A stretch of DNA of 64,000 nt from Nocardioides kongjuensis (GTDB lineage Bacteria; Actinomycetota; Actinomycetes; Propionibacteriales; Nocardioidaceae): contig NZ_JACCBF010000001.1 of assembly GCF_013409625.1 (NCBI RefSeq), positions 4,467,001 through 4,531,000 of the forward strand, read 5' to 3'. The position numbers and the translations under genes are program-made. The notes beneath the pieces are model-generated. The model saw only the letters and a program-made list of their open reading frames with translations, did not search any database and was not told where the DNA came from. Position 1 is the first letter of the stretch; the number at the start of each line of letters is the position of its first letter. Shown here in pieces: positions 34,586 through 42,818 of this stretch.

Positions 34586-35235
34586 TGCACGCGTGCGGCC
34601 GCGGCTTCTTGCGGCTACTCCTGTTACTGGCGGCAACCCTCATGCTCGCCTGCAGTTCCAATGAGCCGATCGAGGATGGCGGCCAATCAATTCTCCCTTG
34701 GCCCCGCGTGGATGCAATGCCGATCCCGGACGGCAGCTCGGTGCAGACAGAGCGGCTCCCAAGGGGGCGCCCTGTCGCTGTGACCGTCGTTCGACATGAC
34801 AGCCGCGAAGTCCTCGTCGATGCTCCGGTCTTGCCCGTCGTGCTCGACCCCAGCGGCGTACTTGCGCCGCCGGCGGGCATCGCAGGCTGGTACCACGAGC
34901 CTGGATGGCCACGGCCCGGGGAGGAAGGGGCCGCGATCATTGTCGGTCACGTCGACACAAGAGACGGGCCCGACACCTTCGCCGAACTGCCCGCAGCCCG
35001 ACCGGGTGACGCTGTTCACGTCCGCTACTCCAGTAACGATTCCGTCGATTTCGTTGTTCGGCGGTCAGCCTCGATGGCCAAGACCGACGTACCTCACGAT
35101 GACACGATCTGGGACGTGCGCGATGGGCGGGCAGTGATCCGACTCATCACCTGCGACCCGGAGAGCAGACCGGTCAATGGCCACTATGGCGACAACTGGG
35201 TGGTGTGGGCAGACCGCACCACGTTCGCGTACTGA
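34582..35235 (+). CDS. Class F-like sortase domain lipoprotein
   Basis: About 217 residues: a lipoprotein signal (FLRLLLLLAATLMLAC), then a sortase domain with His123 (IVGHVDTRDGPDTFAEL) and Cys191 (LITCDP). The GPDTFAEL loop and HYGDNWVVWA end are class F features. In the class F proteins I know, an Arg sits 12 residues after the Cys (YRDN); here that position is Gly (HYGDN), and the only nearby Arg is 5 after the Cys. It may thus be a slow or altered enzyme, or a binding protein. A lipid anchor is also unusual. The ATG overlaps the oxygenase stop. Confidence 0.75.
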   Translation: MMHACGRGFLRLLLLLAATLMLACSSNEPIEDGGQSILPWPRVDAMPIPDGSSVQTERLPRGRPVAVTVVRHDSREVLVDAPVLPVVLDPSGVLAPPAGIAGWYHEPGWPRPGEEGAAIIVGHVDTRDGPDTFAELPAARPGDAVHVRYSSNDSVDFVVRRSASMAKTDVPHDDTIWDVRDGRAVIRLITCDPESRPVNGHYGDNWVVWADRTTFAY

Positions 35236-35246
35236 GGAGGGATTAC

Positions 35247-35924
35247 ATGCTTCTCATTGAACAGCGCTGCCTGATTCTTCGCATGCCCAAGACAGGTTCG
35301 AAATGGGTAGCGCGCGCCTGCAGGAACGCGGTCTACGGTAGCGTGGAAGAGATCGGGCACGAACACGGGACCCTGCGACACGGAGTCAATCTGGTTGGCG
35401 ACCTGAATCCGTTCATCGCGACCTTTGTGCGGAATCCAATCGATTGGTACGTCTCGGCCTGGCTCTACTGGAGGCGTTCGGGAATCTTCCCTGCCTCATC
35501 AGATGCGCAGCATTTGGCCGACCCAGGATTTGAGCGAACCGTACTTAACTGCCTTGACTACTGGCCAGAAGGATTCGTCACGAGAACGGCTGAAGGATTT
35601 GCTGGCCGATGGTTCCAAGGTGTCCACTTCGTCGGACGGCAGGAATCTCTCTGCGCGGATTTGGCCACCGTGCTGCGGCGGGCAGACATCCCCTTCGATG
35701 AGGAGGCCCTCGGGGCAACGCCACAGGTGAACCAGCGTGAGGCCAGCGCGACGGATCCTATGACGCTCGAGCTGGCCGAGGTGATCTCGGGCGCTGAGGG
35801 TGATCTGATGCGTCGGTTTGGATACACGGTGCCGGGCGGTCTGGCGTCGCAGGAACGCCTGAGCATCGGTTGGGGGCCTAACGAATCTGAAAGAGACTTG
35901 GCGACGGGCTTCGCTTCTGATTGA
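35247..35924 (+). CDS. Sulfotransferase-family protein
   Basis: 225 residues starting MLLIEQRCLILRMPKTGSKW. The P-loop-like PAPS site (PKTGSKWV, residues 14-21) and the 3'-phosphate motif (FVRNPIDWYVSAW, Arg62) mark the sulfotransferase fold. Such enzymes move sulfate from PAPS to hydroxyl groups of sugars, lipids or peptides. The gene follows the sortase by 11 bases with a strong GAGGAGGGA ribosome binding site, so it belongs to the same operon. Possible acceptors are a hydroxyproline-linked sugar, hydroxyproline itself or Ser/Thr of the stalk; this is inference. A longer frame starting in the sortase gene is rejected. Confidence 0.8.
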   Translation: MLLIEQRCLILRMPKTGSKWVARACRNAVYGSVEEIGHEHGTLRHGVNLVGDLNPFIATFVRNPIDWYVSAWLYWRRSGIFPASSDAQHLADPGFERTVLNCLDYWPEGFVTRTAEGFAGRWFQGVHFVGRQESLCADLATVLRRADIPFDEEALGATPQVNQREASATDPMTLELAEVISGAEGDLMRRFGYTVPGGLASQERLSIGWGPNESERDLATGFASD

Positions 35925-36040
35925 TCAGCCGCTGGCCAACAGTTGCCGGTGCCGAATGCTCCCGTAAGCGACGTTCCGCCGGCTCGTCTACTTGGCAATA
36001 CGCCCGCCTCAGTGACTGATGTTGTCTGGTGAGGAGACCC

Positions 36041-36827
36041 GTGCCGACGAGAGACGAACCTTGGCCGCCAGGTACGCCCAACTGGGTTCACCTGTCCGCG
36101 GGCGATCCGCACGCGGCGGCCGCGTTCTACGGTGACTTGTTCGGCTGGACGTTTCATGACTCCAGCGAGGAGGAGAGGCGACTACTTGCTCGCATTCAAG
36201 AACGAGCGCCTGGCGGCCGGGATAGGGCCAAGTCCCGTCACCGGACTGCCGGCCCACTGGTCGACCTACTTCGCGTCGAACGATGCGGATGCGACCGCAG
36301 ATGCGGTGAGGTTGGCTGGCGGCGCATTGCTGATGGAACCGTTCGATATCCTCGACTTGGGTCGAATGTTCTTCGCTAGCGCACCTGATCACTCGACGTT
36401 CGGTGTCTGGCGGGCCGATAGCCACATTGGGGCAGGGATCTACAGCGAGCCTGGGGCTTATGCGTGGAACGAACTGCACTCGCAGGACTTTGAGGCCGCG
36501 CATGTGTTCTACGCAGCGGTATTCGGGTACGCGTACGACGACATGAGTACGGCAGGCCTCACCTACTTCGTCATGAGGCGGCGTGATGGTCACGGCGTGG
36601 GCGGTATGACGGCAGCCTCCATATGGCCGGTTCATGCGCGATCCGCGTGGTTGACATGGTTCGCTGTCGAGTCGTGCGACGACGCGGTCGAGAAGGCGGT
36701 GTCAGGTGGCGGGGCCGTGGTGATGGCGCCGCACGACGGTCCCTTTGGACGTAAGGCGATCCTGACGGGTGCCGAAGGTGAGACGTTCGGAGTTATCGAT
36801 CTCGATGCTTTTGGCGTACGGAGCTGA
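36041..36827 (+). pseudogene. VOC (glyoxalase-fold) protein with two domains, frameshifted
   Basis: From GTG 36041 the first frame gives PNWVHLSAGDPHAAAAFYGDLFGW, then loses sense near 36165-36180. The family sequence resumes in another frame (DYLLAFKNERLAAGIGP ... WSTYFASND ... WNELHSQDFEAAHVFYAAVFGY) to the stop at 36827. Together it is a tandem VOC protein of about 260 residues, of the sort found in many actinomycetes. The shift lies in a GAGGAGGAGAGG stretch, so slippage or a sequencing error are both possible. Substrate unknown. Confidence 0.8.
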
Positions 36828-37403
36828 GCGTCAAGAGCTTATGGCCGAAGAGTGGGCGTCTGGTCGGAGCTATCCGGCCGGCGCTCGACGGTGGCGGCCA
36901 CCAGACCCGTTGCCAGTGACCGCCACCTGTGCCTCAGCCTGATTGTGGGGACAGAACTGTGACACTGATAGGCACGCACGCTCCGTTTGACGAAGCGGCG
37001 TGCGACCGAGCCTGGGCTGCGTTGCCAGTCCAACGGTCTATGGACACTGACGAACGTCAGGGCTTCTTCCTTACAGGCCAATTTTCGTGGGGTCCTTGCA
37101 TTGACGCGCCGACCCGTTCTCGCTTGGTTCGAATGAACATCGCTCGCCGCTCGCAAGGGCTGCGCTGCCCGAACAACAACCGCTTACGGCGTCGGTTCCC
37201 CTCGTTTCTGGCGCTCCCTTCCTCCGGCGCCCGAGTTCGGTGCGACAAGGACTGGTCCTGAGCGCGATCTGTCTCACGACTGTGCCGGCGTGGTAGTCAC
37301 AGGCCACGAGGGTCATCACGCGCGCAGCGATGCCCCGCCGTGCTCTCGAGTGTCGCCCTGCTCAAGGTCGGCAGTTGCCCGCGATCACGTAACAGAGGTG
37401 TTC
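36828..37403. other. Intergenic stretch with no confident gene
   Basis: A GTG-started plus frame near 36958-37261 (VTLIGTHAPFDEAACDRAW ...) has some protein-like sequence but no promoter or ribosome binding site, and its second half is implausible. It may be the remnant of a lost gene. Confidence 0.4.
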
Positions 37404-38240
37404 TCAGCGCTCCGGCCGGTTCAACCAGTCAGAGCCGTCGAGAAGAGATGTGTCTGGATGGACTTCCACAACTTCCAGGGTTGCTGTATCCAAGAGCCCC
37501 GCAACGAGGTCTGCTCCGCCCGCGACTATCGTCGAGTCCAGGTCGATCTCAGAGGCCACAAACCACCGTCTGTCTGCTGGCCACCAGAGGTTCGGGGACT
37601 GAACTGCCCCCGAAGCCCTCAGTCGAGCCGCGAGCCGAGTCTGGTCAATCACGTCACCTCCGGCATCCGAATCGGTCAGACTTGTCATGGCCAGTCGACC
37701 GCCGGCGGCCGCTTCTGCGATGCCGGCATGCTCGAAGTCCAATGAGAGTTCAACGACTCGAGCCAGCGGCTCCGCGAACAGCCAGTAATCCCGGCCGGGC
37801 AGGTGGAAGGTCGGCGACTGCCGCCACGCGCTGGGTTGGTGTCCGTAGCCGTCCCACAGCGCACACCAACACGCGTTTGGGGTGGACGTGTGGCTGGTCA
37901 GGATGTCGCGGAGGATAGGGAGAGTCATCTGATCCAAAGTGCCCTCGAGCGGCTCATCGCCGCGAGTGTGATCTCTCAGCTCGGTGCGAGCGATCGCGGC
38001 GAACTCGCACTGCGGATGGACCTGGGTGTCGTTCCGTGCGGCCACCGCGGCCCACGATGGCGGCGACAGTTGATCGGGCTGGCCGTGGTCCGGTCGATGA
38101 AGAATCCGCGCGAATCGCTCGAACGACCGATGGGGAACCAAGTTCCTGACGATTGCTCCGAATCCGGTCAACTCGCGTGCTACCCAAGACGCCGGCCCAA
38201 GGTCGTCGACAGGTTTTGGAATCGTGGGGAACCTTGTCAT
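37404..38240 (-). CDS. Conserved-looking hypothetical cytoplasmic protein
   Basis: 278 residues without signal peptide or membrane segment. It starts MTRFPTIPKPVDDLGPASWV and has aromatic-rich stretches (CWCALWDGYGH; FHLPGRDYWLFAEPL; LWWPADRRWFVASEIDLDST) and ends in an acidic segment and LNRPER. The composition and the WxPADRxWFVASEIDxD pattern recall actinobacterial proteins of unknown function. No domain recognised. Single gene, no regulon motif seen. Confidence 0.7.
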   Translation of the reverse strand: MTRFPTIPKPVDDLGPASWVARELTGFGAIVRNLVPHRSFERFARILHRPDHGQPDQLSPPSWAAVAARNDTQVHPQCEFAAIARTELRDHTRGDEPLEGTLDQMTLPILRDILTSHTSTPNACWCALWDGYGHQPSAWRQSPTFHLPGRDYWLFAEPLARVVELSLDFEHAGIAEAAAGGRLAMTSLTDSDAGGDVIDQTRLAARLRASGAVQSPNLWWPADRRWFVASEIDLDSTIVAGGADLVAGLLDTATLEVVEVHPDTSLLDGSDWLNRPER

Positions 38241-38568
38241 TACGCCTCGCTGTCACTTGGCGGGTCCGGTGTTGCTGCGCCGCGGTCATCTGGGTCCGGA
38301 AGCTGGACGGCGCCAGACGGAGATCGACTGCGGTTCGGGGCAACGGCCGATCATCCTGTTAACGGTGAACGGACCTCCGATCCCCGTCTGGCAAAGGGCG
38401 CCTGGCGTGGCATCCTTCTTCCTCCTTGACGTCGCCCCGTCGTCGTTCCTTACGCCGCCCGGACCGGACGCGGGGGAGGTCGGAGTTGTGTTTCGCGGGA
38501 CCACCCCGCGGCCGCGAGTGTCCGGCGTCACTGCGGGAACGCTCGCGGGCGCACGCTGGAGGGTCGAA
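38241..38568. other. Intergenic stretch with no confident gene
   Basis: A plus-strand frame of 155 codons crosses this gap (38224-38691) but runs into the PucR gene antisense and has no ribosome binding site. I treat the region as non-coding. Confidence 0.4.
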
Positions 38569-40074
38569 CTAGCCCGACGTCCTGACGCGACAAGCCAGAT
38601 GCAATGCAAAGCGATCGTCGGCGTTGTCCAAGTCCAATCCGAGCATGGGCACCAGCCGCCGGATACGGTACGTGACAGCGTTGGGGTGTAGATGAAGCCG
38701 AGCGGCGCTCCTCGTGGGCGAGCATTGTTCGTCGAGGTACGCCAACAGGGTCTCAATCCCCTGCGCAGCCCGGTCAGGACCGGCTGCATCCAACGGGGCG
38801 AGCACTTCGTCGAGGATGCGCCGACTGGTCGAGGACGCCGCGATCTCTGCCAGGACGCGCCGGACGCCGGTGCCGTCGAACGTGACCGGGTCGCCGACTC
38901 GGTTCTTGTCGTGGGCGATGCGAGACGCCACCCGCGCTTCCGTGACAGCCGAGCGAAGTCCTTCGACTCCTTGCCACGGACCGCCAATGCCGACATAGAC
39001 TTCGATGCCCGGCTCGGTCGAAACCGCCCTCAGCAACTGCTCCAACCCTCGGCGAAGGTCAGCCACCAGGTGCTCAGGTCGAGTGGGCGAGTTGCCAACA
39101 ACAAGCAGGTTTCCCGCAACCGGGACGAGATGCCAGACGCCGGCCAAGTCAACGAACCGTTGCAGTCCTGCAAGTTCGACGCGGCCCAGTAGTCGGCGTC
39201 GGCGCGCCAAGATTTCGGCATCCTCTGCATTCAACTCGCCGAAGTCGAGCCACGCAGCGCAGTGGTGGCCGTCCGCTCGGAAGCCAACTCGTCGCGCCTG
39301 TTCCACGAGAGACGGCAGGAGGCTGGGTTCGGCGAATGCCACCTGGCTGACCAGCTCTGCACGCGTGCGTGTCTCCGCGAAGAGATGCGCCAGTTCCCGC
39401 TGCTTCGCACGAGACAAGGCGACGCACAGAGCTGGAAGCGCAAGTTGCACTCCCTCGTCATTCGGCGCGCGCACGAAGCCAACGACCTGTTCGCCGATCG
39501 TCACTGCCCCCGTCGAACCGTCCAGTTCGGAATCGCTGTCGCAGGCCTCAAACTCGAGCGGGACCCCAAGTGCATCCTGTGCACGTTCAAGGAGTTCGGC
39601 GGCGCTTGCCGTGGGGTCGGAGACGGCTGCCTGTGCAGCAGCGAGCCGCTCGAGAACTACGGCGGCGGTCGTTGTCACGAGTCTGTCAATCCTGATGATC
39701 AGGCGCGCTATGTCAGACGTAGCGGGCGTCGCCAGGAGGACGAGCCCGCTGCGTTCGGCGAGCTTGCGGCAGGTCGCGGGAACGTCGATGTCGCCAACGA
39801 ACAGCAGCGCAGCGCATTCCTGGGAGCTCGCGAGCTTTGCGGCAATGTCCAGCTCGTAGGGCGAGGCACGCTCGACCGAACTGGTGGTCAGCACGACGAC
39901 ACGACCGCTCTGCTGATCGGCAACGTCGGTGAGTCGTTCGACGGCGCGCACGCCAGTAATGGATCGGCCTGGCCCGTGCCCCGCGAGCCAACTGATCTGC
40001 AGATGGTGGGCGTCAGCCAGATCCTGCGGAGTAGTCACCGACCAATTGTGGGCCAAACTGTGATGTCGCGACAA
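38569..40074 (-). CDS. PucR-family transcriptional regulator
   Basis: 501 residues. The N-terminal PucR-type domain (TPQDLADAHHLQISWLAGH) and a central GGDEF-like CdaR region (GVPLEFEACDSDSELDGS onward; YVGIGGPWQGVEGLRSAVTEA) precede a C-terminal helix-turn-helix (YLDEQCSPTRSAARLHLHPNAVTYRIRRL). Such proteins activate catabolic genes for purines, hydantoins and other nitrogen compounds. The gene is divergent from the DUF917/hydantoinase/transporter operon that starts 66 bases away, so it is most likely its regulator. A GTG start 12 codons downstream is possible. Confidence 0.88.
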   Translation of the reverse strand: MSRHHSLAHNWSVTTPQDLADAHHLQISWLAGHGPGRSITGVRAVERLTDVADQQSGRVVVLTTSSVERASPYELDIAAKLASSQECAALLFVGDIDVPATCRKLAERSGLVLLATPATSDIARLIIRIDRLVTTTAAVVLERLAAAQAAVSDPTASAAELLERAQDALGVPLEFEACDSDSELDGSTGAVTIGEQVVGFVRAPNDEGVQLALPALCVALSRAKQRELAHLFAETRTRAELVSQVAFAEPSLLPSLVEQARRVGFRADGHHCAAWLDFGELNAEDAEILARRRRLLGRVELAGLQRFVDLAGVWHLVPVAGNLLVVGNSPTRPEHLVADLRRGLEQLLRAVSTEPGIEVYVGIGGPWQGVEGLRSAVTEARVASRIAHDKNRVGDPVTFDGTGVRRVLAEIAASSTSRRILDEVLAPLDAAGPDRAAQGIETLLAYLDEQCSPTRSAARLHLHPNAVTYRIRRLVPMLGLDLDNADDRFALHLACRVRTSG

Positions 40075-40140
40075 GGCACACCTGATTCCTATGATGGTGC
40101 CACATTGCTAGTGAGGTCAGTCACTTCAAGAATCGACGCC

Positions 40141-41223
40141 ATGCAACGAGTTCACGAGATCGACCTGGAGACACTCGATGCGTTGGGCCGGGGGTGCGCC
40201 GTTCTCGGCACCGGCGGAGGTGGAGACGTCGCTGCCCCGTTGATTGCCGCGGCTCACGCCATCCGTACCCGCGGTCCGGTGCCCATCGTCCAGCTCTCCG
40301 ACCTGCCCAACGATGCGCTGATCGCCCCGCTGTCGGGCATCGGTGCCCCGACCGTCAGCGTCGAGATGCTGCCCGGTCAGTCCGAGGTGCACCGACTCCG
40401 CGAGGCTGCCGAGCGGTTCATGGGCGGGCCGCTCTCAGCGGTGATGTCGTCGGAGATCGGCGGCTCGAACGGCGTGGAGCCCTTGTTGTGGGCCTCCTTG
40501 CTCGGGCTACCGATCGTCGATGCCGATGGGATGGGCCGCGCCTTCCCGGAGGTGCAGATGGTCTCGATGAACGTCGCCGGGCTGCCGGTGAACGTCGTGA
40601 TTGTCGCTGATCTCGCAGGAAACGTGACGACTATTCAGCCGATCGACGGTGACTGGTCCGAACGAATCGCCCGAGCCGCTTGCGTTGCCGGCGGCGCCTC
40701 GGCGCTGATGGCCGATTACATCCTCACCGCCGAGCAGGCCAGGGGCGCTGTCATCGAAGGCAGTGTCAGCCATGCAGTTCACCTCGGTCAGTCGACTGTC
40801 GGCGCAGCAGACCCGCTCGAGGCTCTGCGAAGCGAGCTCGACGCGCGCGTCCTCATCAGCGGCAAGATCGTCGACATCGAGCGCCGTACCGGCGGAGGAT
40901 TCGTCCGCGGCTCGGTCGTTGTCGAGGAGATCGGGGGAGCTGGTCGACTGACGCGAGTCGAGATCCAGAACGAGAACCTGGCCGTATTCGAAGACGGCGA
41001 GGTCCTCGCAAGCGTCCCTGACCTGATCTCGGTGGTGGACACCCAGACTGCTTCGGCGATCTCCACGGAGTCTCTGCGGTACGGGCAACGTGTGAGCGTG
41101 CTCGCCTGGCCGTGCCATCCCTTGTGGCGAACCGATCGCGGACTGACCATCGCCGGCCCTAGGGCTTTCGGCTACGCCATCGACTACGTCCCCGTTGAGA
41201 AGATTGGATCCTCCGTTGTCTGA
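40141..41223 (+). CDS. DUF917-family protein
   Basis: 360 residues starting MQRVHEIDLETLDALGRGCAV, with a glycine-rich loop LGTGGGGDVAAPL and VSHAVHLG and GKIVDIERRTGGGFVRGSV segments typical of DUF917. These proteins usually sit next to HyuA-like hydantoinase/oxoprolinase subunits and are probably partners in hydrolysing cyclic amides or related compounds. The upstream open frame (39262-40140) is antisense to PucR and is not used. The last bases overlap the next gene by 8 (TTGTCTGA), so the two are translationally coupled. Confidence 0.87.
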   Translation: MQRVHEIDLETLDALGRGCAVLGTGGGGDVAAPLIAAAHAIRTRGPVPIVQLSDLPNDALIAPLSGIGAPTVSVEMLPGQSEVHRLREAAERFMGGPLSAVMSSEIGGSNGVEPLLWASLLGLPIVDADGMGRAFPEVQMVSMNVAGLPVNVVIVADLAGNVTTIQPIDGDWSERIARAACVAGGASALMADYILTAEQARGAVIEGSVSHAVHLGQSTVGAADPLEALRSELDARVLISGKIVDIERRTGGGFVRGSVVVEEIGGAGRLTRVEIQNENLAVFEDGEVLASVPDLISVVDTQTASAISTESLRYGQRVSVLAWPCHPLWRTDRGLTIAGPRAFGYAIDYVPVEKIGSSVV

Positions 41224-42775
41224 CGACCTCCGGATCGGCATTGACGTCGGCGGCACGAACACTGACGCCGTCGTCCTCGACCCCAATGACAAGATCCTTG
41301 CCTGGACCAAGGCACCCACCACCACGGACGTCTCCTCCGGCATCCACGCCGCGATTGCGGCCGTGCTCTCCGACATCGGCGATCGAGCCCGTCACGTACG
41401 CCGCGTCATGCTCGGGACGACGCACGCTACGAACGCGATTCTCGAGCGACGCGGCCTCGGACGCGTGGCTGCCATTCGCATCGGTGCGCCGGCCACAACT
41501 GCCATTCCGCCCCTCACTGGATGGCCCGCGGATCTGCGCTCGGTGGCCTGCCCTGCCGCGACCGTGGTGCACGGCGGCTACCTCGTCGACGGACACCCCC
41601 TCGCCCCATTCGACAAGGCCGCCGTCGCCGCCTTCCTCGAATCCGTCGGCGGCAAGGTGGACGCAGTCGCTGTCACCGGCATGTTCAGCCCGGCGTTCCG
41701 TGACCAGGAGCTCGAGACAGCAGAAATCGCAGCCAAGGTCCTGGGCGCCGACATCCCTGTGACCATGAGCCACGAGCTCGGCAGTCTCGGCTTGATCGAA
41801 CGAGAGAACGCTGCCGTTCTCAACGCTTCGCTGTACGCCGTCGCCAGTGATGTGACTCAATCGCTCGCGCGCGCCCTTGCCGAGCACGGGCTCGACGTCA
41901 CCTGCTACTTCGCACAGAACGATGGCACCTTGATGGCCGTCGACCACGCCGAGCGCTATCCGGTTCTGACGATCGGCTCCGGACCGGCGAACTCTATCCG
42001 CGGGGCGGCGTACCTGTCGGGGCTCGACGAGGCCATCGTCGTCGACGTCGGTGGGACCTCGAGCGACTTCGGCGTCCTCAAACAGGGCTTTCCCCGCGAG
42101 TCGGCCTTGGCTGCAGACATCGGTGGCGTCACGACCAACTTCCGGATGCCTGACGTCCTTGCCGTGGCCATCGGCGGCGGAACCATGATCTCCGGAGCGG
42201 CGCAGGCGCCGGTCGTGGGCCCCCAGTCAGTCGGTTATCGAATCCGGGAGCGTGGCCTCGTCTTCGGAGGCGACACCGCGACGCTGACCGATGCTGCCGT
42301 GGCAGCCGGCCGCACCGAGATCGCGGGACGCGCCCTGCCATCTCACGTCGACAGCGAGCTGTTCGCAGCCGCCCTCCGAGCGTCCGACCGCCGCCTGGCT
42401 GAGGCTGTCGATTCCGTGTCTCTCGGCCGTCACGACAACCGTCTGGTGGCCGTGGGCGGCGGTGCCTTCCTCGTGCCCGACGACCTGGAGGGTGCCGCTC
42501 AGGTAGTCCGACCGGATCACGGACAGGTGGCCAACGCCGTCGGAGCTGCCATTGCGCTGGCCAGTGGCTGGTGGGAGACGATCATTCCCACCGGAGACGG
42601 TCGTCGTGAGGCCATCGAAGAGGCGTCCGATGTTGCACGCCGTCGCGCAGTTCACGCCGGCGCAGCACCGGACCAGGTCGAGGTGGTCGAGATCACCGAA
42701 GTGCCGCTGTCCTACCTGCCCAAACCCTCAGTTCGCCTCTCGGTCAAGGCTGCCGGGCCTCTTGCCCGATCTTGA
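41216..42775 (+). CDS. Hydantoinase/oxoprolinase (HyuA-like) family protein
   Basis: 519 residues from TTG 41216. The actin-like ATPase fold begins with GIDVGGTNTDAVVLD, then LGTTHATNAILERR, ALNASLYAVA, the central VVDVGGTSSDFGVL and a late VAVGGGAFLVP. Members hydrolyse 5-membered cyclic amides (5-oxoproline, hydantoins) with ATP. Together with DUF917 it could open a ring compound brought in by the ABC transporter that follows. The length is shorter than HyuA alone (about 680), as in the DUF917-linked subgroup. Confidence 0.87.
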   Translation: MSDDLRIGIDVGGTNTDAVVLDPNDKILAWTKAPTTTDVSSGIHAAIAAVLSDIGDRARHVRRVMLGTTHATNAILERRGLGRVAAIRIGAPATTAIPPLTGWPADLRSVACPAATVVHGGYLVDGHPLAPFDKAAVAAFLESVGGKVDAVAVTGMFSPAFRDQELETAEIAAKVLGADIPVTMSHELGSLGLIERENAAVLNASLYAVASDVTQSLARALAEHGLDVTCYFAQNDGTLMAVDHAERYPVLTIGSGPANSIRGAAYLSGLDEAIVVDVGGTSSDFGVLKQGFPRESALAADIGGVTTNFRMPDVLAVAIGGGTMISGAAQAPVVGPQSVGYRIRERGLVFGGDTATLTDAAVAAGRTEIAGRALPSHVDSELFAAALRASDRRLAEAVDSVSLGRHDNRLVAVGGGAFLVPDDLEGAAQVVRPDHGQVANAVGAAIALASGWWETIIPTGDGRREAIEEASDVARRRAVHAGAAPDQVEVVEITEVPLSYLPKPSVRLSVKAAGPLARS

Positions 42776-42818
42776 GCCCATTGCACCCGCGCCCAACATC
42801 ATCGAATCTGGAGATCTC

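Noticed and set aside
35964..35988. GTAAGC-N15-CGTC before the VOC gene
   Set aside because: Spacing is 15, not 16, and the gene is frameshifted; kept out of the regulon list though it might be a weak member.
38224..38691. 155-codon plus-strand frame between 37404 gene and PucR
   Set aside because: No ribosome binding site, extends antisense into PucR, no domain pattern.
39262..40140. N-terminal extension of the DUF917 frame
   Set aside because: Antisense to the PucR gene; DUF917 proteins begin at the ATG chosen.
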